A stretch of 13,545 nucleotides of DNA from CAZLYX01 sp964563885 (GCA_964563885.1 CAZLYX010000048.1:1-13545); one strand, 5' to 3'; shown: positions 1 through 6,087, counted from the stretch's first letter. Notes: generated from the letters alone by a model not told the origin. Numbers and translations are program-made.

Positions 1-292
1 CTTTGGCATCGACATACACGATTTGATTGCCCGTTACCACAAATTCGTAGAGGCCAGCAATGGGTGTGGTATTTATGCTTTGAACTTTTAAGTTTTGACC
101 TTCATAAGTGGCTTCAAGTTTTTTTGTTAAGGTTGCGGCCAAGTCTGTTGGAACACTATCTTGTGCGACAGCAGCAGTTTTTTGTTGGGCATCGGATTGT
201 TTTATTTGAGTGTTGTTAACAGGGGTTTGACTGCAGGCAGTCAATGAGAATGCAGGTAATGCTAACAATACCGCCAAAATCTTTTGGTTCAT
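1..292 (-). CDS. dsbC: DsbC-like disulfide isomerase, lipoprotein form (5' part only)
   Basis: The first 97 codons are in the window; the gene runs off the left edge. The ATG is at 292-290, with a weak AGAAAGA Shine-Dalgarno (SD) stretch about 8 nt upstream. Residues 1-20 form a lipoprotein signal: a short basic start, a hydrophobic core and the lipobox L-T-A-C, with Cys20 as the lipidation site. After a polar Gln/Thr/Ala-rich linker (about 21-45), residues 50-97 resemble the DsbC N-terminal dimerisation domain, including SINTTPIAGLYEFVV and then NQIVYVDAK, which matches the family pattern 'TPIxGLYEV...I(V/L)Y.D'. The thioredoxin domain with its CxxC active site would lie outside the window, so catalysis cannot be checked. 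Family role: periplasmic isomerisation of wrong disulfides. A DsbG-like relative is possible. It is transcribed divergently from the exonuclease gene. Confidence 0.72.
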   Translation of the reverse strand, partial: MNQKILAVLLALPAFSLTACSQTPVNNTQIKQSDAQQKTAAVAQDSVPTDLAATLTKKLEATYEGQNLKVQSINTTPIAGLYEFVVTGNQIVYVDAK

Positions 293-322
293 GAACGGTC
301 TTTCTGTTGAGAATGCGATAAG

Positions 323-334
323 TCAATATATTGA
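323..334. repeat. 12-bp perfect palindrome TCAATATATTGA, candidate operator
   Basis: The two half-sites TCAATATA and TATATTGA overlap to give a perfect palindrome. The same half-sites recur in inverted order at 406-432, in the same divergent intergenic region. This one lies immediately downstream of the predicted dsbC start site, where a bound repressor could block transcription. No regulator is identified. Confidence 0.4.
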
Positions 335-345
335 GAAGGCGAGTT

Positions 346-374
346 ATTATGCCGAAAGACGACTTGAAAGCCAA
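346..374 (-). promoter_or_regulatory. Candidate sigma-70 promoter for the dsbC-like gene
   Basis: Read on the minus strand there is TTGGCT (374-369), a 17-nt spacer and CATAAT (351-346). These match the consensus at 4/6 and 5/6. The predicted start is near 339, giving a leader of about 45 nt. The palindrome at 323-334 lies just downstream of that start. Confidence 0.45.
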
Positions 375-405
375 TAGCCTGACAAGGATTTAACCGTATT
401 GATTG

Positions 406-432
406 TATATTGATAAATATATTATCAATATA
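406..432. repeat. Perfect inverted repeat, 11-bp arms and 5-nt loop
   Basis: The arm TATATTGATAA (406-416) is the exact reverse complement of TTATCAATATA (422-432), separated by ATATA. It contains the TATATTGA and TCAATATA half-sites also found at 323-334. The right arm overlaps a -10-like TATAAA (429-434) upstream of the exonuclease gene. It is too AT-rich and lacks a T-run, so an operator is more likely than a terminator. Confidence 0.5.
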
Positions 433-501
433 AATAGATCAGTAATATTGGCGTACACGCAAGTTCATGCCAGAATACTCAAAATTAAGCGAAAGATAGC
501 C

Positions 502-1296
502 ATGAGCCCAATACTTGCTTTTGATATTGAAACCATTCCAGATGTGGCCAGTATACGACTGCTATATGATTTGCCTTCTACCGTAGAAGATGCTGATGTG
601 GTTGTGTTTGCACAACAAAAACGGCGTGCCCAAACAGGTGGCGATTTTATGCAACATCATTTGCACCGCATCGTGGCGATTTCTTGTTGCATGCGTTGGG
701 GTGTGGATAAAATCCATGTTGGCACGATTGGCGAATTAGAAGATGACGAAGAAGCCATGATTGCCAAGTTTTTCGATTTGATTGAAACCCACACCCCGCA
801 GTTGGTGAGTTGGAATGGTGGTGGTTTTGATTTACCAGTGTTGCATTATCGTGCACTAATTCATGGCATTGCCGCCGCGCGTTATTGGGATATGGGTGAG
901 GGCGATTTTGGAGATAGCCGAGACTTTAAATGGAATAACTACATTAGTCGTTATCATGGCCGCCATTGTGATTTGATGGATTTGTTGGCATTGTATCAAC
1001 CACGTGCCAGCGTGCCCTTAGATGATATTGCAAAACTATGTGGCTTCCCGGGCAAGCTTGGTATGGATGGCAGTAAAGTATGGGACGCATTTCATGCTGG
1101 GCAGATTAAAGATATTCGCGATTATTGCGAAACCGATGCTGCCAACACTTATTTAATGTATCTGCGTTTTCGTTTAATGAACGGCGCTTTAGATGCAGAC
1201 GAATATGAATTGGAAATCAAACGCTTAAAAGGCTACCTGAAACAATTGGCCACAGAAAAGCCGCATTGGGCCGAATTTACTGAAGCATGGCGCTAA
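502..1296 (+). CDS. DEDDy-type 3'-5' exonuclease (PolB-exonuclease-like)
   Basis: A 264-residue protein of the DnaQ/PolB-exonuclease-like family. Exo I motif: F7-D8-I9-E10. Exo II region: LVSWNGGGFD (101-110), with Asn105 and Asp110. A further acidic site lies at HCDLMD (155-160). Exo III motif: Y208-C-E-T-D212, the YxxxD form that marks DEDDy enzymes. These residues fit two-metal 3'-5' hydrolysis of DNA or RNA ends; the cellular substrate cannot be told. I chose the ATG at 502 because the preceding in-frame stretch from 403 encodes AT-rich, non-conserved residues and family members begin just before the first acidic motif. The SD is weak (GAAAGA). A DUS lies in the coding region near its 3' end and an inverted DUS pair follows the stop. 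Family assignment is confident, the biological role is not. Confidence 0.85.
   Translation: MSPILAFDIETIPDVASIRLLYDLPSTVEDADVVVFAQQKRRAQTGGDFMQHHLHRIVAISCCMRWGVDKIHVGTIGELEDDEEAMIAKFFDLIETHTPQLVSWNGGGFDLPVLHYRALIHGIAAARYWDMGEGDFGDSRDFKWNNYISRYHGRHCDLMDLLALYQPRASVPLDDIAKLCGFPGKLGMDGSKVWDAFHAGQIKDIRDYCETDAANTYLMYLRFRLMNGALDADEYELEIKRLKGYLKQLATEKPHWAEFTEAWR
1230..1241 (+). repeat. DNA uptake sequence AGGCTACCTGAA, inside the exonuclease gene
   Basis: Exact 12-mer match to the AG-eikDUS dialect as I recall it. Read in frame it contributes K243-G-Y-L-K247, in the charged C-terminal part of the exonuclease, away from the catalytic motifs. Confidence 0.85.
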
Positions 1297-1298
1297 TA

Positions 1299-1335
1299 TT
1301 TCAGGTAGCCTTGAGTGAGTAAAGGCTACCTGAAA
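1299..1335 (+). terminator. Inverted DUS pair behind the exonuclease gene
   Basis: DUS copies at 1300-1311 (minus) and 1323-1334 (plus) form a 14-bp perfect stem (1299-1312 with 1322-1335) around a 9-nt loop. It starts 3 nt after the stop codon. The stem is followed by CAAAAC rather than a T-run, so intrinsic termination may be weak. DUS pairs acting as terminators are well known in Neisseria. Confidence 0.65.
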
Positions 1336-1391
1336 CAAAACGAAGCCCGTAAGATAAATACATTATCCAAGTTGTTCACTAAAAACTGATT

Positions 1392-2273
1392 ATGAATTCA
1401 ACCCTTTTTATTCGTCAAATTACCCTTATCGGCGTCGGCCTGATAGGCGGCTCTTTCGTGCTTGATTTAAAGCGCCAAGGCTTGGTAGAGCGAGTAGTGG
1501 GCGTGGATGTGAATCAAGGTAATTTGGCGCGCGCCTTAGAGCGCAAAGTGATTGATGAGGCTTTTACTGAATTAACCACCGCTAGTATAAGCGGTGCAGA
1601 CTTGGTGTTGTTGGCCACACCAGTGGCAACTTTTCCCCAGATTTGCGCCACCTTGGCGCCATTATTAGGTGAACAGACGATTGTGTCAGACGTGGGTAGC
1701 ACCAAGCAATCTGCTTTGCAGGCGTTTGCCGAATATTTGCCGCATCACTTTCCTTATTGTGTGGCAGCTCATCCCATCGCAGGTTCAGATCGTCATGGCG
1801 CGCTGGCGGCACAATTTGGCTTATTTGAACATAAAAAGCTGATTCTTTGCCGCCATCCTGAGCAAAATGAAGCCAGCTTGAATAAAATAGAAGCATTATG
1901 GCAAGCAGTAGGCGCCCACACTTATCAAATGGCGGCGGCCGAACATGATGCAATTTTTGCCGCCGTATCACATTTACCCCATCTATTGGCCTATGCTTAT
2001 GTTCATCAAATCGCAACCCACCCAGATGGCAAAACTTATTTAGATTTTGCGGGCTCTGGTTTTCGTGACTTTACTCGCATCGCTTCCAGCCATCCGGCGA
2101 TTTGGACGGACATTACACTGGCCAACCGCGATAGCTTGCTAGAATTAATTCAGGGTTGTCATCAACAATTAGCACAGCTAGAACGAGTGTTACAAGAACA
2201 AGATGCAGATGCTTTGTTTCATTATTTTACTGAAGCCAAGCTGACGCGTGATGAATGGCAAGATAAACAATGA
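1392..2273 (+). CDS. tyrA: Prephenate dehydrogenase
   Basis: A 293-residue cytoplasmic enzyme that converts prephenate to 4-hydroxyphenylpyruvate with NAD+, for tyrosine synthesis. The N-terminal Rossmann fold shows G14-V-G16-L-I-G19. Asp39 at the end of the second strand (GVDV) suggests preference for NAD over NADP. Further family motifs are SDVGSTK (99-105), HPIAGS (127-132) with the conserved catalytic-region His127, SHLPH (193-197), and GFRDFTRIA (223-231) with a conserved Arg. There is no chorismate mutase or ACT extension, so it is the monofunctional form. The ATG at 1392 sits directly before the Rossmann strand. I see no SD upstream (CTAAAAACTGATT), which is unusual for a well-expressed gene. 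DUS hairpins flank it on both sides, suggesting its own transcript, though I could not define a promoter. Confidence 0.93.
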   Translation: MNSTLFIRQITLIGVGLIGGSFVLDLKRQGLVERVVGVDVNQGNLARALERKVIDEAFTELTTASISGADLVLLATPVATFPQICATLAPLLGEQTIVSDVGSTKQSALQAFAEYLPHHFPYCVAAHPIAGSDRHGALAAQFGLFEHKKLILCRHPEQNEASLNKIEALWQAVGAHTYQMAAAEHDAIFAAVSHLPHLLAYAYVHQIATHPDGKTYLDFAGSGFRDFTRIASSHPAIWTDITLANRDSLLELIQGCHQQLAQLERVLQEQDADALFHYFTEAKLTRDEWQDKQ

Positions 2274-2278
2274 TAAAC

Positions 2279-2316
2279 GTTCAGGTAGCCTTCAAGCTTA
2301 TAAAGGCTACCTGAAC
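2279..2316 (+). terminator. Inverted DUS pair behind tyrA
   Basis: DUS at 2280-2291 (minus) and 2304-2315 (plus) form a 14-bp stem (2279-2292 with 2303-2316), loop 10 nt. It begins 5 nt after the tyrA stop. No T-run follows. A second, T-rich terminator lies further downstream at 2363-2400. Confidence 0.65.
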
Positions 2317-2362
2317 AATAATTTACCGTATTAAATGCTTATATACAATCATCAACATAAAA

Positions 2363-2400
2363 CGCCTATTTATATTAATAAACAGGCGCTTTTTTATTTT
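2363..2400. terminator. Rho-independent terminator between convergent tyrA and the phosphorylase gene
   Basis: Stem CGCCTATTTAT (2363-2373) pairs with ATAAACAGGCG (2378-2388) with one mismatch and a 4-nt loop ATTA. On plus it is followed by CTTTTTTATTTT, a good U-tract. On minus the stem is followed by TTTTATG, so weaker bidirectional use is possible. It lies between two convergent genes. Confidence 0.75.
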
Positions 2401-2409
2401 AGGTAGCTT
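2398..2409 (-). repeat. Degenerate DUS (10/12)
   Basis: TTTAGGTAGCTT differs from TTCAGGTAGCCT at two positions, both C to T. It lies at the edge of the terminator and ends 10 nt before the phosphorylase stop codon. It looks like a decayed DUS. Confidence 0.4.
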
Positions 2410-2418
2410 ACAACAGGC

Positions 2419-3141
2419 TTAGAAATCAACCAATAATTGGCGAATACGTTGAATGGCTCCATGAGATTGAATACTGCGAAAGTCTGGTGAGCTATAAGTA
2501 TTTGAAGCCTCACAAGCAATGCCGATGACGCCGCATAAGTGAGCAAATGGGATATTCAATTCGCGCGCTAAAATGGCTTCAGGCATACCCGTCATCCCAA
2601 TAATATCGTTACCATCTTGGCGATAGCGACGCAGTTCAGCACGAGTAGGTAGGCGAGGACCTTGCAAACAGCCATAAATGGCTTCTGCGTGAATATGAGT
2701 TTGGCGGTTCTTCGCATGTTGCAGCAGAACTTTACGCCAAGAGTCGCCATAGGGGGAGCTAAGGTCAATGTGTACCACTTCTTGTGAAGCGCCCTCAAAA
2801 AAAGTATGAGCGCGGCCGAAAGTGTAATCAATTAAATCATGCGGCAACACCAGTGTGCCTGGCTCTAAATCTGGATTAATGCTGGAAACGGCAGAAACGC
2901 TGATGATGCGGGTGGCGTTCAAATGGTGTAATGCCCAAATATTGGCGCGATAATTAATTTCATGCGGCGCTTGAGTGTGGTTTAGACCATGGCGAGCCAG
3001 AAACATGATTTCACTTTGACCAAGCTTGCCCATCAACACGGGTGCGCTGGGCAAGCCGTAAGGAGTACGTACAACTTGGCGGTGCGTAATATTGAGTTCT
3101 GGCAGGTGGGTGAGGCCGCTGCCTCCAATAATAGCGATCAT
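2419..3141 (-). CDS. Methylthioadenosine/methylthioinosine phosphorylase family protein
   Basis: A 240-residue protein of the trimeric PNP/MTAP family, which cleaves 5'-methylthio-nucleosides with phosphate in purine and methionine salvage. Visible motifs: IIGGSGL (4-10), whose Ser8 belongs to the phosphate site; LARHG (48-52); NYRANIWAL (63-71); SAVSSI (83-88); QGPRLPTRAE (160-169); and GMTGMPEAILARE (182-194). I chose the ATG at 3141-3139 because it begins directly at the first beta strand and has AAGG about 8 nt upstream; the 22 codons further upstream are not conserved. By alignment from memory, the two Asp that read the adenine amino group in human MTAP correspond to Gly207 and Ala209 here. 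That argues against a strict MTA phosphorylase and is nearer to methylthioinosine or 6-oxopurine types, but does not settle the substrate. It has a candidate promoter of its own. Confidence 0.85.
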   Translation of the reverse strand: MIAIIGGSGLTHLPELNITHRQVVRTPYGLPSAPVLMGKLGQSEIMFLARHGLNHTQAPHEINYRANIWALHHLNATRIISVSAVSSINPDLEPGTLVLPHDLIDYTFGRAHTFFEGASQEVVHIDLSSPYGDSWRKVLLQHAKNRQTHIHAEAIYGCLQGPRLPTRAELRRYRQDGNDIIGMTGMPEAILARELNIPFAHLCGVIGIACEASNTYSSPDFRSIQSHGAIQRIRQLLVDF

Positions 3142-3172
3142 GATGCACCTTCGAAGGATTGATATAAACGTG

Positions 3173-3201
3173 ATTCTAAACGATTGGCTACAGACTTTGA
3201 A
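3173..3201 (-). promoter_or_regulatory. Candidate sigma-70 promoter for the phosphorylase gene
   Basis: On minus: TTCAAA (3201-3196), 17-nt spacer, TAGAAT (3178-3173), matching consensus 4/6 and 5/6. The predicted start is near 3166, about 25 nt upstream of the chosen ATG. It lies between the suhB terminator and the gene, which suggests separate transcription. Confidence 0.45.
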
Positions 3202-3236
3202 GAGCAAAGGTTTTTATAGGCGATTAAGATAAAGCA

Positions 3237-3268
3237 AAGGCTACCTGAACAGTGTTTCAGGTAGCCTT
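3237..3268 (-). terminator. Inverted DUS pair behind suhB
   Basis: DUS at 3238-3249 (plus) and 3256-3267 (minus) form a 13-bp perfect stem with a 6-nt loop. On the minus strand it follows the suhB stop by about 32 nt, and the stem is followed by TTTGCTTTA, moderately U-rich. Confidence 0.7.
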
Positions 3269-3300
3269 ATATTAATTAAATTGTGAGACTAAAAAGTAGC

Positions 3301-4143
3301 CTATTTAATGTGTGGAGCAATAATTTGTAACATTTGTGCCAGTACTTTTGGGTTGGCAGTGACGATATCGCCCGTTTCAAGCCAGCTTTGATCGCCCTTC
3401 ATATCAGTGACGATACCGCCACCTTCTTGAACAATCAACGCACCAGCGGCGATGTCCCATGGCTTGAGATTGAATTCAAAAAAGCCATCAGCACGACCGC
3501 TTGCAACGGCACATAAATCTAACGAAGCAGCACCTTCACGGCGACCGCCAGCAGTTTTGGCGAGAAAGTCTTTCAAAATAGCTAAGTATTTATCCATCAT
3601 GCTTTGTTCGACCACAGGGAAGCCAGTGGCAATTAGGCACTGGTTTAATTCGATACGGTTGGAAACTCGAATACGGCGATCATTTAACAGCGCACCTTTG
3701 CCACGAGAAGCCATGTATAAATCGTTGCGCTCAGGAGCATAAACTAAAGCTTCTTGTAAAACGCCTTTGTAGCGTAACGCCATTGAAATTGCATATTGAG
3801 GATGGCCATGTAGATAGTTGCTGGTGCCATCGAGTGGATCAATAATCCATTCGTATTCTGGTTTTTTGGGCACATCGGCAGCACTAATTTGGATGTAAGT
3901 TGGACCTTCTTTGCTTTTGTTGCGAATGTAATAACCGCCTTCTTCGCTGCGGATTAAGTGGTCTGGGTAACTATATAATAGTGAATCCACCAAAATGCGC
4001 TCGGATTCGCGGTCGACCTCGGAAACAAAATCGTTAAATGCTTTGCTGTCCACTTTCACTGTATCAAGGTCTGCAGCAGCTCGGGTCATCATGTGGCCGG
4101 CTTTACGCGCGGCTTTAAAGGCAGTGTTTAAAATCGGGTTCAT
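3301..4143 (-). CDS. suhB: Inositol monophosphatase family protein SuhB
   Basis: A 280-residue Mg-dependent phosphatase of the inositol monophosphatase family. Metal ligands: Glu67 or Glu68 (SEEGG, 66-70), D102-P-L-D105-G-T (102-107), and W229-D230-I-A-A-G. In E. coli the family member SuhB hydrolyses inositol-1-phosphate and also acts with Nus factors on ribosomal RNA transcription; whether that holds here is inference. The distance from the Glu ligand to DPLDGT is about 18 residues longer than I recall for E. coli SuhB (Glu67, Asp84), so residues about 71-98 contain an insertion. The ATG at 4143-4141 precedes the conserved MNPILNTAFKAARKAG start, and AAGAGA lies 5 nt upstream; 18 upstream in-frame codons are rejected. 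A run of eight C on the coding strand lies just before the SD. Divergent from trmJ. Confidence 0.9.
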   Translation of the reverse strand: MNPILNTAFKAARKAGHMMTRAAADLDTVKVDSKAFNDFVSEVDRESERILVDSLLYSYPDHLIRSEEGGYYIRNKSKEGPTYIQISAADVPKKPEYEWIIDPLDGTSNYLHGHPQYAISMALRYKGVLQEALVYAPERNDLYMASRGKGALLNDRRIRVSNRIELNQCLIATGFPVVEQSMMDKYLAILKDFLAKTAGGRREGAASLDLCAVASGRADGFFEFNLKPWDIAAGALIVQEGGGIVTDMKGDQSWLETGDIVTANPKVLAQMLQIIAPHIK

Positions 4144-4154
4144 GAAATTCTCTT

Positions 4155-4162
4155 GGGGGGGG
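4155..4162. repeat. G8/C8 homopolymer tract in the suhB leader
   Basis: Eight consecutive G on plus (C on the suhB mRNA) lie 12-19 nt upstream of the suhB ATG, next to its SD. On minus, a -10-like TTTAAT (4168-4163) abuts the tract, so transcription may begin inside it. In Neisseriaceae such tracts can slip during replication and cause phase variation; no evidence here that this one does. Confidence 0.55.
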
Positions 4163-4182
4163 ATTAAAGTTACTTCCTGCAG

Positions 4183-4212
4183 GCTTGTGGCGTACAATGC
4201 GACGGCACAAGC
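4183..4212. repeat. Inverted repeat in the suhB-trmJ intergenic region
   Basis: GCTTGTG (4183-4189) and CACAAGC (4206-4212) are perfect complements separated by 16 nt. The centre holds TACAAT (4193-4198), a -10-like hexamer on plus. It may be an operator or a leader hairpin; unproven. Confidence 0.3.
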
Positions 4213-4229
4213 AAAAGCGTAACAGATTT

Positions 4230-4259
4230 TTTAAAGAACGCAAATATGCTGGATATTAT
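4230..4259 (+). promoter_or_regulatory. Candidate trmJ promoter
   Basis: TTTAAA (4230-4235), an 18-nt spacer and TATTAT (4254-4259) match consensus at 4/6 and 5/6. The predicted start would leave a leader of about 70 nt before the chosen trmJ ATG. TACAAT at 4193-4198 is an alternative -10 without a clear -35. Confidence 0.35.
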
Positions 4260-4337
4260 ACGCAGGAAAGGCAGGGGCGTGGGCAAAATAATCCGACGCA
4301 CCCTATGAATGAACCCGTCCACATAAGTAGAAAACCG

Positions 4338-5153
4338 ATGATAGATAAACCAATTGTTCCCGATTATTTAAACAATGTTCGCGTAGTGTTGGTGCGCACC
4401 AGCCATCCAGCCAATATCGGCGCGGCTGCAAGGGCAATGAAAACCATGGGTTTAAGCCAGCTTACTTTGGTTTCCCCTAATATCATTAGTACGCCGATGA
4501 CGCCAGAACCACCTGTATTTGATAAGACCGATGTACAAAGCTTTAGGCTACCTGAAGAAAGTTTTATACTGGCTACGGGTGCCGCAAATCTACTTGAGCA
4601 TGCGCGTATTGTGTCCACACTTGATGAGGCGTTAGCGGAAACAGTATTGAGCTGTGCGCTTACCAGTCGTAGGCGCGAACTGACTGCGCAGTTGCAAACG
4701 CCAAGACAATTGATGCCTGAGTTATTACAAGCAGCGCGTGCGGGGCAACAAGTAGCGTTGGTGTTTGGTAATGAAACATTTGGATTGAATATTGAAGAAG
4801 TACAAAGCTGCAATCGCTTGATGACCATCAATGGTAATCCAGATTTTTTCTCGCTCAATTTGGCGCAAGCAGTACAAGTGGTGTGTTATGAGCTGTTTAG
4901 TCAGCTCGACCAATCATTGGATTTTTTAATACAAGAAGATCATCCCGCCACACATGAGCAAATCGTTGGCTTGGTTGGGCATTTAGAAAGTGTGATGGAT
5001 GATATTGGTTTTTTCGATCGCCGCAACAGCGAACGCATGATGCGCCGTATGCAAGGTTTATTTAGTAGCGCCAATACGCAAACAGAAGACATTGATATTT
5101 TGCGCGGTTTTTTGAGTACAGCTAAGCGAAAGTTAAATCATAACAAAGAGTAG
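4338..5153 (+). CDS. trmJ: tRNA (cytidine/uridine-2'-O-)-methyltransferase TrmJ
   Basis: A 271-residue SPOUT (SpoU/TrmH) class methyltransferase, which in E. coli 2'-O-methylates position 32 in the anticodon loop of several tRNAs using SAM. Motifs: TSHPANIGAAARAMKTMG (21-38); LVFGNETFGL (141-150); SLNLAQAVQVVCYE (172-185), the C-terminal part of the trefoil knot that binds SAM. The C-terminal helical part (about 195-265) includes RRNSERMMRRMQGLF. I chose the ATG at 4338, 13 residues before the conserved VRVVLV strand. Upstream in-frame ATGs (4305, and the stretch from 4185) add non-conserved, basic sequence. The SD is weak (AAGTAGAAA). Relative to the E. coli protein as I recall it, residues about 51-73 are an extra segment of about 20 residues, and a DUS encodes its end. 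Confidence 0.9.
   Translation: MIDKPIVPDYLNNVRVVLVRTSHPANIGAAARAMKTMGLSQLTLVSPNIISTPMTPEPPVFDKTDVQSFRLPEESFILATGAANLLEHARIVSTLDEALAETVLSCALTSRRRELTAQLQTPRQLMPELLQAARAGQQVALVFGNETFGLNIEEVQSCNRLMTINGNPDFFSLNLAQAVQVVCYELFSQLDQSLDFLIQEDHPATHEQIVGLVGHLESVMDDIGFFDRRNSERMMRRMQGLFSSANTQTEDIDILRGFLSTAKRKLNHNKE
4545..4556 (+). repeat. DNA uptake sequence inside trmJ
   Basis: Exact AGGCTACCTGAA, in frame as R70-L-P-E73. It lies at the end of the residue 51-73 segment that appears to be inserted relative to E. coli TrmJ. Confidence 0.85.
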
Positions 5154-5172
5154 GTGTGTGATTGGTATCATT

Positions 5173-5184
5173 AACGATATCGTT
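5173..5184. repeat. 12-bp perfect palindrome AACGATATCGTT
   Basis: It lies in the 69-nt gap between trmJ and the DUF1853 gene, 38 nt upstream of the latter's ATG. No loop and no T-run, so it is not a terminator. An operator is possible but no regulator is known. Confidence 0.25.
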
Positions 5185-5222
5185 TAAATTTTTGAATGGA
5201 AAATCAATAAGGAAACGCTCTA

Positions 5223-6086
5223 ATGAATTATGCTTTGGATGCGTTGTGGTGGCGGTTAACCAATCCGCAAGTGCGCGATCTGGCTAGCCTATTAACCGCG
5301 CCAGCATTATGGCACAGCGGTTGTGAGTTATCAGTACGCCAACTGCTCGGAGAACAAGGTTTTCGCTTTTTATTGGCGTTAGATGAGCGCCCGCAGCCCT
5401 TACAACAATTTTTAGCGACACACCAACCCTATGGCCAACGCTTAGGTATTTATGCCGAACATTTATTGTGTTTTTGGTTTAGCCATGCTCCCCATACACG
5501 TTTATTGGCGCACAATTTGCCAGTAATGGATGAGAATAATAAGCAAACCTTAGGTGCGTTGGATTTTGTAGCTGAATTAGATGAGCAAATTTATCATATT
5601 GAACTGGCGTGTAAATATTACGGTGATGCAGCTGGTGTTCCCGAGCGCATGTGCGGCTTAAATCAGGCTGACTGTTTAACTGATAAAGCCGCTAAATTAT
5701 CAAAACAACTGGCTTGGTCTGCACAAGCGGCAGGTAAAGAAGTATTGGCTCATATAGGTGTTGAGCACATTCAAAGCGCCTCCATTGTCCATGGCATTGG
5801 CTTTAGCACTCAAACTAAATTTACTGCCCAGCCTTTAAATCAATACGCTTGGGCGGGAGAGTATGTTTGTAATTGGGATGAGGCTAAGTTGCTCTGTGGC
5901 ACACAGCAAAATGTTTATCTGTTGCCGCGCATGAGTTTACTGGCTCCAGCCAGAGTTCAAACCAGCCAATTAACGGCTTGGCAGGAGCTAATATTGCTGG
6001 ATAAAGCTTTAGTGGCAGTGGTGGAAAAACGCCCCGATGGTTATTGGCATGAAATACAACGAATCATGATGCGTAAAGCTACCTGA
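5223..6086 (+). CDS. DUF1853 family protein, function unknown
   Basis: A 287-residue protein that I recognise as DUF1853 from the core pattern RLGIYAEHLLCFWFSH (73-88), LLAHNLPV (94-101), LGALDFV (110-116) and YHIELACKYY (124-133). No biochemical role is established to my knowledge. Conserved acidic residues Glu79, Asp114 and Glu127 with Lys131 are reminiscent of a PD-(D/E)XK nuclease core (acidic residue, Asp, then E...K on a strand), but the spacing ELACK is not the plain ExK form, so this is inference only. No signal peptide or membrane segment; cytoplasmic. The ATG has AAGGAAA about 6 nt upstream, a good SD. It follows trmJ by 69 nt on the same strand without a terminator, so the two may be co-transcribed. 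The last codons overlap a degenerate DUS. Confidence 0.8.
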   Translation: MNYALDALWWRLTNPQVRDLASLLTAPALWHSGCELSVRQLLGEQGFRFLLALDERPQPLQQFLATHQPYGQRLGIYAEHLLCFWFSHAPHTRLLAHNLPVMDENNKQTLGALDFVAELDEQIYHIELACKYYGDAAGVPERMCGLNQADCLTDKAAKLSKQLAWSAQAAGKEVLAHIGVEHIQSASIVHGIGFSTQTKFTAQPLNQYAWAGEYVCNWDEAKLLCGTQQNVYLLPRMSLLAPARVQTSQLTAWQELILLDKALVAVVEKRPDGYWHEIQRIMMRKAT

Positions 6087-6087
6087 T
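6076..6087 (+). repeat. Degenerate DUS (10/12) over the DUF1853 stop codon
   Basis: AAGCTACCTGAT differs from AGGCTACCTGAA at two positions. Its TGA is the stop codon of the gene. There is no inverted partner. Confidence 0.4.

Noticed and set aside
1582..2016. 144-codon open frame on minus inside tyrA
   Set aside because: Antisense to a well-conserved dehydrogenase, with no SD or family similarity.
1299..3268. Repeated inverted repeats taken as a CRISPR-like or insertion-sequence array
   Set aside because: The copies are DUS pairs at gene ends, at irregular distances, without spacers, transposase or target duplications.
4185..4337. N-terminal extension of TrmJ from an upstream start
   Set aside because: The extra 51 residues are basic and non-conserved, cover the candidate promoter region, and family members start just before the first strand.
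4364..4858. 164-codon open frame on minus inside trmJ
   Set aside because: It lies wholly antisense to a gene with clear SPOUT motifs, has low-complexity Ser/Ala-rich content and no recognisable domain.
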